Below, one piece after another: positions 26,075 to 33,281 of a stretch of 42,924 nucleotides of DNA. The DNA comes from DATKRB01 sp035532415 (GTDB lineage Bacteria; Actinomycetota; Acidimicrobiia; Acidimicrobiales; RAAP-2), in contig DATKRB010000060.1 of the NCBI GenBank assembly GCA_035532415.1, positions 1 through 42,924 of the forward strand, written 5' to 3'. Under the pieces are notes generated by a model. The model worked only from the letters and a program-made list of their open reading frames with translations, ran no database searches and had not been told where the DNA came from. The stretch's first letter is position 1, and each line of letters starts with the position of its first letter. A program made the position numbers and the translations under genes.

Positions 26075-26569
26075 TCACGCGGACCCACCGGTCCCGCCCG
26101 CTCCCGCGGATCCACCGGTCCCGCCCGCTCCCGCGGACCCACCGGTCCCGCCCGCTCCCCGCTCGGCCACCACCATGGCGATGGCCGTGGTCGCGGTATG
26201 GGAGAGCGAGACGTGCCAGCGGCCCACCCGGCGTTCACCGGCGAGCCGGGCCGCACCGGCACGCAGCCGGAGGGAGGGGGCACCGGCGCTGGACCCGCTC
26301 CCTTCGGCCCGCACGACCTCGACGTCGCGCAGGGCGAAGCTCCCGATCCCCCGGCCCAGGGCCTTCATGACCGCCTCCTTCGCGGCGAACCGGGCGGCCA
26401 GCCGCTCGGTCGGGTCGGACGACCGTGCCGCGTCGTCGCGCTCCCGATCGGTGAACATCCGGGCGGCCAGGCCCGGGCGGCGGCGGAGCACCGCCCGGAA
26501 GCGGTCGACGTCCACCGCGTCGATCCCCACGCCGACCACGCCCCCGGGCGCCGAACCGGGATCGTCCAC
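26075..26569 (-). CDS. acpS: Holo-[acyl-carrier-protein] synthase
   Basis: 4'-phosphopantetheinyl transferase (164 aa) that activates acyl carrier protein for fatty acid synthesis. VGIDAVDVDRF carries the Mg-binding Asp17, and RFAAKEAVMKALGRG the conserved Glu65 and Lys. WHVSLSHTATTAIAMVVAE closes the fold at about residue 135. The remaining C-terminal 27 residues are three copies of GAGGTGGSA encoded by a perfect-length 27-bp tandem repeat, so the protein is longer than the usual 120-130. The start is GTG 26569, one base after the glmM stop. Confidence 0.93.
   Translation of the reverse strand: MDDPGSAPGGVVGVGIDAVDVDRFRAVLRRRPGLAARMFTDRERDDAARSSDPTERLAARFAAKEAVMKALGRGIGSFALRDVEVVRAEGSGSSAGAPSLRLRAGAARLAGERRVGRWHVSLSHTATTAIAMVVAERGAGGTGGSAGAGGTGGSAGAGGTGGSA
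26079..26159. repeat. Three 27-bp tandem repeats in acpS
   Basis: Units at 26079-26105, 26106-26132 and 26133-26159 are identical except for one base in the middle copy. They encode GAGGTGGSA three times at the AcpS C-terminus, ending four bases before the stop codon. Confidence 0.93.
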
Positions 26570-26570
26570 C

Positions 26571-27929
26571 TCAACCGTCCCCCGGGCCCAACGCCTGGCT
26601 CACGACCGCACGGAGCCGGCCCGCCACGAGCCGGGCCTGCTCCTCGGTGGCCGCCTCCACCATCACACGGACGAGCGGCTCGGTGCCGCTCGCCCGCAGC
26701 AGTACCCGGCCCGTCTCCCCGAGCTCGGCCTCGGCCTCGGCGACGGCGCTCCACACGCCGTCGGCCGTGTCGAGCCGGTCCGGCTGCACGACCGGCACGT
26801 TCACGAGGAGCTGCGGGACCCGTTGGATGAGACCGTCGGAGAGGGCGGCCAACGACCGGCCCTTCCGCACCACGAGGTCTGCGAGGGTCAGCCCCGTGAG
26901 CACCCCGTCCCCGGTCGTGGCCTGCCGGCGAAAGACGATGTGGCCCGATTGCTCCCCGCCGAGGGCCAGGCCGTTCAGGTCGAGGGCCTCCAGCACGTTG
27001 CGGTCCCCGACGGGCGTCTCGCGGACCGAGATGCCACGCCCGGCCATGGCCCGGTGGAACCCCAGGTTCGTCATGACCGTCACGACGACCTCGTTCTCCG
27101 GCAGCAGCCCCCGTTCGGCCATGTCCACCGCGAAGAGCGCCAGCACCACGTCGCCGTCGGCCACCGCACCGGTGTGGTCGACCGCGACCAGCCGATCGGC
27201 GTCGCCGTCGAAGGCCAGCCCCAGGTCCGCGCCGGTGTCGACCACGGTCCGGCCCAGGGCCTCGGGGCTCGTGGAGCCGCAGGACCGGTTGATGTTGGCA
27301 CCATCGGGTTCGCAGGCGGTGGCCAGCACTTCGGCCCCCATGGCGGCGAAGACCTCGGGGGCGAACGCGGACGCCGCGCCGTTGGCACAGTCGAGCACCA
27401 CCCGGAGCCCGCCGAGCCGGCGGTCCTCGAGTGCCCCGCAGAGGTGTCCGCGGTACTCGTCGGCGGCCCCCCCGTCGGTACGGATCACCCCGATCCCATA
27501 CCCGGTCGGTCGACGGGGAGGGTGCCCCGGGTCCGACAGGAGGAGGTCGAGCTCGTACTCCACCGCCTCCTCGGTGGGGACGGACAACTTGGTGCCGCCG
27601 ACGCTGAAGACCTTGATCCCGTTGTCCGCGAAGGGATTGTGCGATGCCGACACCATCGCGCCGGGCAGCCCCCGGAGGTGGCAGAGGTACGCCACCCCGG
27701 AGGTCGGGATCACCCCGACGTCCGTGACGTCGCCGCCCTCGGTGGCCAGGCCGGCCGAGAGCGCGGCCTGCAGGAGGGGCCCCGACCGGCGCGTGTCCCG
27801 ACCGACGACGAAAGTCTGGGCGGGAACCACCCGGGCGACGGCCCGGCCGAGGGCGACCGCGAGCTCGGCGGTGAGATCGGCGTTCGCGACCCCCCGGAGC
27901 CCGTCGGTTCCGAAACGTGCCCGGGGCAC
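26571..27929 (-). CDS. glmM: Phosphoglucosamine mutase
   Basis: GlmM (452 aa) converts glucosamine-6-phosphate to glucosamine-1-phosphate for UDP-GlcNAc and peptidoglycan. FGTDGLRG at 6-13, phospho-serine Ser96 in VSASHNP, the metal loop AFDGDADR, LALGGEQSGHIVF, and the phosphate site RASGTEPLVRVMVE are all in order. The start is GTG 27929, four bases after the rpsI stop. The order rplM-rpsI-glmM is typical of actinobacteria. glmS is not adjacent here. Confidence 0.96.
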   Translation of the reverse strand: MPRARFGTDGLRGVANADLTAELAVALGRAVARVVPAQTFVVGRDTRRSGPLLQAALSAGLATEGGDVTDVGVIPTSGVAYLCHLRGLPGAMVSASHNPFADNGIKVFSVGGTKLSVPTEEAVEYELDLLLSDPGHPPRRPTGYGIGVIRTDGGAADEYRGHLCGALEDRRLGGLRVVLDCANGAASAFAPEVFAAMGAEVLATACEPDGANINRSCGSTSPEALGRTVVDTGADLGLAFDGDADRLVAVDHTGAVADGDVVLALFAVDMAERGLLPENEVVVTVMTNLGFHRAMAGRGISVRETPVGDRNVLEALDLNGLALGGEQSGHIVFRRQATTGDGVLTGLTLADLVVRKGRSLAALSDGLIQRVPQLLVNVPVVQPDRLDTADGVWSAVAEAEAELGETGRVLLRASGTEPLVRVMVEAATEEQARLVAGRLRAVVSQALGPGDG

Positions 27930-27933
27930 GGCG

Positions 27934-28326
27934 CTACCGCTTGGAATACTGCGGGGCCTTGCGCGCCTTCTTCAGGCCGTACTTCTTGCTCTCCTTCTCC
28001 CGAGCGTCTCGCGTCAGGAGACCGGCACGCTTCAGCGCGGCGCGCAGCTCGGGATCGAGGCCGATCAAAGCCCGGGCGATGCCCAGCCGGAGCGCTCCCG
28101 CCTGACCGGACATGCCACCCCCGTCGATGGTGGCATCGATGTCGTAGGCCTCGGTCGTGCTCGTGAGGCGCAGCGGCTCGGTGACCGTCATACGGTGCGT
28201 CGCCGAGGGGAAGTACTGCTCCACCGGGCGCTTGTTGACGGTGATCACACCCTGACCCGGGCGAAAGCGCACGCGAGCGACCGCCTGCTTTCGTCGACCG
28301 GTGGTCTGTGAGATCGGTGCAGGCAT
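27934..28326 (-). CDS. rpsI: Ribosomal protein uS9
   Basis: Small-subunit protein S9 (130 aa). TTGRRKQAVARVRFRPG at the N-terminus, GGGMSGQAGALRLGIARALI in the middle and the basic tail ending KKARKAPQYSKR, which reaches the P-site tRNA, are diagnostic. The ATG is at 28326, 22 bp after rplM, with which it is co-transcribed. Confidence 0.97.
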   Translation of the reverse strand: MPAPISQTTGRRKQAVARVRFRPGQGVITVNKRPVEQYFPSATHRMTVTEPLRLTSTTEAYDIDATIDGGGMSGQAGALRLGIARALIGLDPELRAALKRAGLLTRDAREKESKKYGLKKARKAPQYSKR

Positions 28327-28348
28327 CAGTGTGCTCCTCCCAACCCGC

Positions 28349-28795
28349 TCACGCAGGCCGGCGAGCCGAGATCAGCTCGAGAGGCTGCGGGTTCTGGGCT
28401 GCATGCGGGTGGTCAGGCCCGGCGTAGACCTTCAATTTCGAGAGTTGCTGCCGTCCCAGGGTGTTCTTCGGGAGCATGCCGCGGACGGCACGGCGCAGCA
28501 CCTCTTCGGGCCGGGTGGCCAGCAGCTCGGTGTAGCTCCGGCTCCGGAGCCCGCCGGGATAGCCACTGTGCCGGTAGGCGAGCTTGTCGTCGGCGTTCCC
28601 GGTGAAGACCACCTTCGCAGCGTTGACGATCACCACGTGGTCCCCCGTGTCGAGGTGGGGGGCGAAGAAGGGCTGGTGCTTACCCCGCAGGATCCGTGCG
28701 ACCTCGCTCGCCAGCCTGCCGAGGACGAGACCGTCGGCGTCGACGAGGTGCCAGGCACGCTCGATCTCGCTGGCCTTTGGTGCGTAGGTACGCAA
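28349..28795 (-). CDS. rplM: Ribosomal protein uL13
   Basis: Large-subunit protein L13 (148 aa). RTYAPKASEIERAWHLVDADGLVLGRLA and the later VRGMLPKNTLGR motif identify it. The start is TTG 28795, seven bases after a GAAGGAA; no ATG or GTG fits the conserved N-terminus. A 159-bp gap upstream holds a putative promoter and a palindromic leader, so rplM-rpsI-glmM probably has its own start. Confidence 0.96.
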   Translation of the reverse strand: MRTYAPKASEIERAWHLVDADGLVLGRLASEVARILRGKHQPFFAPHLDTGDHVVIVNAAKVVFTGNADDKLAYRHSGYPGGLRSRSYTELLATRPEEVLRRAVRGMLPKNTLGRQQLSKLKVYAGPDHPHAAQNPQPLELISARRPA

Positions 28796-28829
28796 GGGTG
28801 CATTCCTTCACTACGTTCGCGGAAGCCGT

Positions 28830-28844
28830 CACCCGGTCCGGGTG
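28830..28844. promoter_or_regulatory. Palindrome in the rplM leader
   Basis: CACCCGG-T-CCGGGTG, 7-bp arms around one base, about 35 bases before the rplM start and downstream of the putative promoter. It could be a regulator site or part of a leader hairpin for L13 feedback; neither is shown. Confidence 0.4.
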
Positions 28845-28881
28845 GGCTCGTGCCCCACATCAGCCGAGGGCAGGCTGCCAG

Positions 28882-28910
28882 AGGATACGACGCCTGGGCA
28901 TCCGCGGCAA
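28882..28910 (-). promoter_or_regulatory. Putative rplM promoter
   Basis: On the minus strand TTGCCG (28910-28905), 17 bases, then TATCCT (28887-28882). Each box matches the consensus at 4 of 6, the same pattern as the groES promoter. The -35 box overlaps a CCGCGG-CAAG-CCGCGG hairpin (28902-28917). Confidence 0.5.
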
Positions 28911-28932
28911 GCCGCGGGCCCGGACCCGGGTC

Positions 28933-28954
28933 GGCCGGCCCCTACGGACCGGCC
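28933..28954 (-). terminator. Possible terminator after truA
   Basis: GGCCGG (28933-28938) and CCGGCC (28949-28954) form a 6-bp stem with a 10-nt loop immediately after the truA stop. The stem is short and there is no U-tract. Its position between truA and the rplM promoter is the main support. Confidence 0.35.
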
Positions 28955-29824
28955 TCAGCCGTAGCTCACCGAGGCGAGGCACAGCCCGTGAGGAGGGGCC
29001 AGCTCCGTTCCCGGAGAGCGGCCGGTGGACCTGAGCAGCCCCATCATGGTCGCCGCGTTCCCCCGCCCCCTGCCCACGCCGACGAGGCAGCCGACCAGCG
29101 AGCGCACCATCTGGTGGCAGAAGGACCCCGCCTCGATCTCGAACCGGAGGAGCCGGCCCGGCCCCGCGTCCGCGACCTCCCGGCCCTCCTCCTGCGACCA
29201 GGCCGCCGCGGTGACCGACCGGATGATCGCCTCGCCCTCCCCGGCGCCCGGTCGGCGCCGGCAGAAAGCCCTGAAGTCGTGCTCCCCGATGACCGTGTCC
29301 GCCGCCGCGGCCATCCGCCGGAGATCGAGGGGATCGGCCACATGCCAGGCGACGGGAGCGAGCAGCGGATCGTCGACCGCCGCGTTCCACACGAGGTAGC
29401 GGTAACGCCGCGCCGTCGCGGAGCGCCGGGCGTCGAACCCGCTGGGGGCGCGCTCCGCCGAACGGACGACGATCGAAGGCGCGAGCTGCCGGTTCAGGGA
29501 GCGGACCAGGCGCTCGGCGTCGAGCCCCGCGGGCCGGCTCTGGCCGCGCCCGGGCGGCGGGACCAGCAGGTCGGCGTGCACCACCTGGCCCCGCGCGTGC
29601 ACGCCGGCGTCCGTCCTCCCTGCGCAGGTGAGGCGAACCGGGCCCGGAGCCCTACTGGCCCGGGCCAGGGCACCGGCCAGCGCTCCGGCGACCGTGGGCA
29701 CCCCCGGTTGCTCGGCGAAACCCCTGAAGCCACTCCCGTCGTAGGCCACCACGAACCGCCAGCGCTCCACCGCTGCGGGGGGCACCTCCTCGGTGTGGTC
29801 ACGGGTCCGGTCGTCGTCGGCCAT
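28955..29824 (-). CDS. truA: tRNA pseudouridine(38-40) synthase
   Basis: TruA (289 aa) makes pseudouridine in the tRNA anticodon stem. VVAYDGSGFRGFAEQP begins the domain, and CAGRTDAGVHARGQVVH contains the catalytic Asp72. RRYRYLVWNA, HDFRAFC and FCHQMVRSLVG follow. It follows rplQ by 48 bp, the standard end of the alpha operon. The first 20 residues are a charged extension. Confidence 0.95.
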   Translation of the reverse strand: MADDDRTRDHTEEVPPAAVERWRFVVAYDGSGFRGFAEQPGVPTVAGALAGALARASRAPGPVRLTCAGRTDAGVHARGQVVHADLLVPPPGRGQSRPAGLDAERLVRSLNRQLAPSIVVRSAERAPSGFDARRSATARRYRYLVWNAAVDDPLLAPVAWHVADPLDLRRMAAAADTVIGEHDFRAFCRRRPGAGEGEAIIRSVTAAAWSQEEGREVADAGPGRLLRFEIEAGSFCHQMVRSLVGCLVGVGRGRGNAATMMGLLRSTGRSPGTELAPPHGLCLASVSYG

Positions 29825-29872
29825 GTCCTCCCCACCACCTTTAGCGGGTGGGCGAAAGTTGCCCGGTCCCGC

Positions 29873-30226
29873 TCAGACCAGCTCTATCCGGGCCATCGGG
29901 GCGTTGTCCCCGGGCCGCGGGCCCAGCTTGAGGATCCGGGTGTAGCCCCCCGGCCGGTCGGCGTAGCGGGGCCCGACCTCGTCGAAGAGCTTGTGGGCCA
30001 TGTCCTTGTCCCGGATCAGCGCGACCACCCGCCGCTGCTGGTGCACCCCGCCCTTGCGGGCGGCGGTGATGCACTTCTCGGCGACGGGCCGCAGGGCCTT
30101 CGCCTTCGCCTCGGTGGTGACCAGCGACTCGGCGGCGATGAGCGAGGCAACGAGGTTGCCCAGCATGGCTTTCTGGTGAGCGGCGCCCCCGCCCATCCGA
30201 CGACCGCGCCTCGGTGTTCCCTGCAT
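29873..30226 (-). CDS. rplQ: Ribosomal protein bL17
   Basis: Large-subunit protein L17 (117 aa), near the exit tunnel. GGGAAHQKAMLGNLVASLI, TTEAKAKALRPVAEKCITAAR and GGYTRILKLGPRPGDNAPMARIELV match the family from end to end. It lies six bases after rpoA, the usual neighbour, and precedes truA. Confidence 0.97.
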   Translation of the reverse strand: MQGTPRRGRRMGGGAAHQKAMLGNLVASLIAAESLVTTEAKAKALRPVAEKCITAARKGGVHQQRRVVALIRDKDMAHKLFDEVGPRYADRPGGYTRILKLGPRPGDNAPMARIELV

Positions 30227-30232
30227 CGCCCG

Positions 30233-31171
30233 TCAGTCCTTGGTCCGCAACGACAGGCCCCGCTCGTCGAGGCGCTGGAGCACCTCGTCGAGGGATTTCT
30301 GCCCGAAGTTGGTGATGCCGAGCAGATCGTCCATCGTCCGCTCCACCAGCTCGCCGATGGTGTTGATCTGGGCCCGCTTCAGGCAGTTGCGGGGTCGCTC
30401 GGACAGGTCGAGCTCCTCGATCCGCAGGTCGAGATCGGGGGAGCCGCCCCCGACGGTTCCCGTCTCGCCCAGCTCGAGCCCCTGAGGCGAGTCCTCGAGG
30501 TCCGCCACCAGCCCCACCAGGGTCCGGAGCGTGTCGCCGGCCGAGGCCAGCGCCTCACGCGGGGTCAACGAGCCGTCCGTCTCGATGTCGAGCACGAGCC
30601 GGTCGAAGTCGGTCGACTGCTCCACCCTGACCGGCTCGACGTGAAAGGTCACCCGCCGCACCGGGGAGAAGATGGAGTCGACCGGGATCACGCCGATCGT
30701 GCCCGAGCGCTTGTTCTTGTCGGCGGAGACGTAGCCGCGACCCCGCTCCACCGTCACGTCGAAGGCGATGCGTCCCTTGGCGTTGAGCGAGGCGATGTGC
30801 AGGTCGGGGTTGAGGACCTCCACGTCGGCCGTCGTCTGCAGGTCGGCCGCGGTGGCGTCGCCCGGGCCCCGCTTGTCGAAGCGAAGGGTCACCGGCTCGT
30901 CGGACTGCACCCGGACGAGAAGGTCCTTCAGGTTGAGGATGATGTCGGTGACGTCTTCCTTCACCCCCGGAAGGGTGGTGAACTCGTGAAGGGCCTCGTC
31001 GAACCGCACCTGGGTGACCGCTCCGCCCGGGATGGAGGACAGCAGGGTCCGCCGGAGCGAATTGCCGAGGGTATGGCCGAACCCAGGATCGAGGGGGCCG
31101 ACGGCGAAGCGCTGACGATTGTCCCGCTCCTCGTCGACTGCCTCGACGGTCGGTCGCTGGATGATGAGCAT
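30233..31171 (-). CDS. rpoA: RNA polymerase alpha subunit
   Basis: RpoA (312 aa), the assembly platform of RNA polymerase. The N-terminal domain shows GPLDPGFGHTLGNSLRRTLLSSIPG, the dimerisation helix. The C-terminal domain, from about residue 245, shows LDLSERPRNCLKRAQINTIGELV and LGITNFGQKSLDEV, which contact DNA and activators. CAGGAG precedes the ATG. It lies between rpsD and rplQ as in most bacteria. Confidence 0.97.
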   Translation of the reverse strand: MLIIQRPTVEAVDEERDNRQRFAVGPLDPGFGHTLGNSLRRTLLSSIPGGAVTQVRFDEALHEFTTLPGVKEDVTDIILNLKDLLVRVQSDEPVTLRFDKRGPGDATAADLQTTADVEVLNPDLHIASLNAKGRIAFDVTVERGRGYVSADKNKRSGTIGVIPVDSIFSPVRRVTFHVEPVRVEQSTDFDRLVLDIETDGSLTPREALASAGDTLRTLVGLVADLEDSPQGLELGETGTVGGGSPDLDLRIEELDLSERPRNCLKRAQINTIGELVERTMDDLLGITNFGQKSLDEVLQRLDERGLSLRTKD

Positions 31172-31249
31172 CTGTACTGACTCCTGTGGGTCCTCGGTGG
31201 TGGGATGGTCCGGGGCTCGGGCGGCGGATTGGCGACGCCGGCCGAGCGG

Positions 31250-31897
31250 CTACTTCGAGTACAGCTCCACGATGAGCTGCTCCTGCACGGGCTCGTCGAT
31301 GTGCTCCCGGAGCGGCGGGTTCAGCACCTCCACCGAAAATCCCGATTCGCCGGTCTGCAGCCACGCCGGCGTCTGGCGGTCGAGCGTGTCCATGTTCCGG
31401 CGCACCGGGAACATCTCGCGCGAGCCCTGCTTGAGCGTGACGGTCTGGCCCTGGCGCAGCCGGTAGCTCGGAATCGTCACCCGCTTCCCGTTGACCATGA
31501 CGTGCCCGTGCCGCACGAACTGGCGTGCCTGGCGCCGGCTGGCGCCCCAACCGGCCCGGAACGCCACGTTGTCGAGCCGCAGCTCGAGGTTGCGCAACAG
31601 GTTCTCACCGGTGATCCCCGGCTGGCGGTTGGCCTCTTCGTACAGGTTGCGGAACTGCTTCTCGAGCAGGCCGTAGATCCGCCGGGCCTTCTGCTTCTCG
31701 CGCAGCTGCGAGAGGTACTCGGAACCCTGTCGCATCCGGTCCCGCCCGTGCTCACCGGGGGGGTAGGCGCGGCTGTGCCGGTCGGTGACGGCCTCCGACA
31801 CGGGGCACTTGAGCGAGTAGCAACGCTCGCCCTTCAAGAACAGTTTGGTCCGCTCACGCCGGCAGAGACGGCAGACGGGTCCGGTGTATCGAGCCAT
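31250..31897 (-). CDS. rpsD: Ribosomal protein uS4 (zinc-binding form)
   Basis: Small-subunit protein S4 (215 aa), a primary 16S rRNA binder. The N-terminal zinc site has Cys9, Cys12, Cys26 and Cys31. The S4 RNA-binding domain starts near LELRLDNVAFRAGWGASRRQARQFVRHGHVMVNG. It is in the alpha operon between rpsK and rpoA, 45 bp after rpsK. Confidence 0.97.
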   Translation of the reverse strand: MARYTGPVCRLCRRERTKLFLKGERCYSLKCPVSEAVTDRHSRAYPPGEHGRDRMRQGSEYLSQLREKQKARRIYGLLEKQFRNLYEEANRQPGITGENLLRNLELRLDNVAFRAGWGASRRQARQFVRHGHVMVNGKRVTIPSYRLRQGQTVTLKQGSREMFPVRRNMDTLDRQTPAWLQTGESGFSVEVLNPPLREHIDEPVQEQLIVELYSK

Positions 31898-31942
31898 GCT
31901 CGGTCCTTCGCTTCCTTCGCTTCTTCGGGCCCCGACCGGTCC

Positions 31943-32347
31943 TCAGACCCGGCGCCGCTTCTTCGGGCGGCAACCGTTGTGGGGGATGGGAGTGACGTCC
32001 TTGATGCCAACGACCTCGATGCCGGCGGCGGCGAGCGACCGGATGGCCGTCTCGCGCCCCGATCCGGGCCCACGGACGAGCACGTCGACCTTGCGCACGC
32101 CGTGCTCCATGGCCCGCCGGGCACAGGCCTCGGCGGCCAGCTGGGCGGCGAAGGGCGTCGACTTCCGGGAACCCTTGAACCCGACGTTGCCGGCCGAAGC
32201 CCAGGCAAGCACGTTGCCCTCGGGATCGGCGATCGACACGATCGTGTTGTTGAACGAGCTCTTGACGTGGGCGACGCCGTAATTCACGTTCTTGCGCTCG
32301 CGGCGCCGGGGACGCCTGGTGCCCTGCTGCTTGGTCGGCTTGGCCAT
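31943..32347 (-). CDS. rpsK: Ribosomal protein uS11
   Basis: Small-subunit protein S11 (134 aa). GVAHVKSSFNNTIVSIAD, GFKGSRKSTPFAAQLAAE and the tail DVTPIPHNGCRPKKRRRV are diagnostic. Its ATG directly follows the rpsM TAG (TAGATG), so the two are translationally coupled. Confidence 0.97.
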   Translation of the reverse strand: MAKPTKQQGTRRPRRRERKNVNYGVAHVKSSFNNTIVSIADPEGNVLAWASAGNVGFKGSRKSTPFAAQLAAEACARRAMEHGVRKVDVLVRGPGSGRETAIRSLAAAGIEVVGIKDVTPIPHNGCRPKKRRRV

Positions 32348-32725
32348 CTACTTGCGAACCTTCTTCTTTCCGGCGACGGTCTTCTTCGGTCCTTTGCGAG
32401 TCCGGGCGTTGGTGTGGGTCCGCTGACCGTGGACCGGCAGGCCCTTGCGGTGCCTGACCCCCTGGTAGCAGTTGATCTCCATCTTCCGCTTGATGTCCTG
32501 GGACACGTCCCGGCGGAGGTCGCCCTCGACCCGGATGTTGGCGTCGATGTCGTTGCGGAGCCGGGTGACCTCCTCCTCGGTGAGATCCCGGACCCGGGTC
32601 CCGGGGTCCACCTCGGTGCGGGCGCAGACCTCTTGCGCCACGGTCTGACCGATCCCATAGATGTAGGTGAGGGAGACCTCGAGTCGCTTCTCACGCGGGA
32701 TGTCCACTCCGGCGATGCGGGCCAT
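32348..32725 (-). CDS. rpsM: Ribosomal protein uS13
   Basis: Small-subunit protein S13 (125 aa), part of the head that contacts the P-site tRNA and the large subunit. MARIAGVDIPREKRLEVSLTYIYGIG and CYQGVRHRKGLPVHGQRTHTNARTRKG are invariant-type motifs. The tail is Lys-rich. It follows rpmJ by 12 bp. Confidence 0.97.
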   Translation of the reverse strand: MARIAGVDIPREKRLEVSLTYIYGIGQTVAQEVCARTEVDPGTRVRDLTEEEVTRLRNDIDANIRVEGDLRRDVSQDIKRKMEINCYQGVRHRKGLPVHGQRTHTNARTRKGPKKTVAGKKKVRK

Positions 32726-32737
32726 GCTCCGTCCCCT

Positions 32738-32851
32738 CTAACCCTGGCGCTGCTTGTGCCGGGGATTGTCACAGATCACGACGACACGCCCGTGCCGTCT
32801 GATCACCTTGCACTTCTCGCAGATCGGCTTGACGCTCGGTCGGACCTTCAC
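32738..32851 (-). CDS. rpmJ: Ribosomal protein bL36 (zinc-binding form)
   Basis: A 37-residue protein: VKVRPSVKPICEKCKVIRRH, then GRVVVICDNPRHKQRQG. Cys11, Cys14, Cys27 and His32 make the zinc site, so this is the C+ form. The start is GTG 32851. It sits between infA and rpsM, the standard place, and matches known bL36 almost residue for residue. Confidence 0.97.
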   Translation of the reverse strand: MKVRPSVKPICEKCKVIRRHGRVVVICDNPRHKQRQG

Positions 32852-32861
32852 GATCGATTCC

Positions 32862-33086
32862 TCACTTGTACCGGTAGGTGATCCGACCCCGGGTGAGGTC
32901 GTAGGGGGTGATCTCCACTTGAACCTTGTCGCCCGGGAGGATCCGGATCCGGTGCATCCGCATCTTCCCTGAGCTGTGCGCCAGGACCTTGTGCCCGTTC
33001 TCGAGCTCTACGCGGAACATCGCATTGGGCAATGGCTCGACCACCGTTCCTTCGAGAACGATGGCGTCTTCCTTGGGCTTGGGCAG
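32862..33086 (-). CDS. infA: Translation initiation factor IF-1
   Basis: IF-1 (74 aa), an OB-fold factor occupying the ribosomal A site during initiation. The protein MPKPKEDAIVLEGTVVEPLP followed by NAMFRVELENGHKVLAHSSG is complete only if translation starts at CTG 33086. That CTG is preceded by GAGGAG at six-base spacing, the next in-frame codons (PKPKEDAIV) are conserved, and no ATG, GTG or TTG lies nearby upstream in frame. A GTG at 33044 would remove the first beta strand. CTG starts are very rare in bacteria. rpmJ follows 10 bp after the stop. Confidence 0.88.
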   Translation of the reverse strand: MPKPKEDAIVLEGTVVEPLPNAMFRVELENGHKVLAHSSGKMRMHRIRILPGDKVQVEITPYDLTRGRITYRYK

Positions 33087-33130
33087 GTGACTCTCCTCAA
33101 CTTGTCCTCTCCGGCGGCACGCCGACGAGT

Positions 33131-33190
33131 GGTACCGGACCGGTGCGCTGGCGGCGGTACCCGGCGATTGCCTGGTCCCAAGGCGGGACC
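33131..33190 (-). other. Hairpins in the infA leader
   Basis: GGTACCG (33131-33137) pairs with CGGTACC (33155-33161), and GGTCCC (33174-33179) with GGGACC (33185-33190). Both lie in the transcript between the putative promoter and infA. They may shape the 5' leader; no known motif was recognised. The rest of the 195-bp gap between map and infA has no gene. Confidence 0.4.
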
Positions 33191-33210
33191 GGGCGGCGGG
33201 CCGACGGAAG

Positions 33211-33239
33211 ATTCTACCCTACCGGGGGGGAAATGCCAG
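33211..33239 (-). promoter_or_regulatory. Putative infA promoter
   Basis: On the minus strand CTGGCA (33239-33234), 17 bases, then TAGAAT (33216-33211), matching the -35 and -10 boxes at 4 and 5 of 6. This is the best promoter match in the ribosomal part and would start the infA-rpmJ-rpsM-rpsK-rpsD-rpoA-rplQ transcript with a leader of about 120 nt. Confidence 0.55.
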
Positions 33240-33281
33240 CCCGACCGGACCGCCCGCCCCCGGAAGGCCTCCTCCCCGACC

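Noticed and set aside
26079..26159. 27-bp repeats considered as a CRISPR array
   Set aside because: The units are directly adjacent with no spacers and encode a protein tail in frame.
24655..26283. Longer nnr frame with GPVGPRERAGPV repeats at the N-terminus
   Set aside because: These residues are the acpS repeat read in a second frame; the NnrE domain starts at VTIAQMQ.
32862..33044. Shorter infA starting at GTG 33044
   Set aside because: It would lack the first 14 conserved residues and has no well-placed ribosome-binding site; CTG 33086 fits better.
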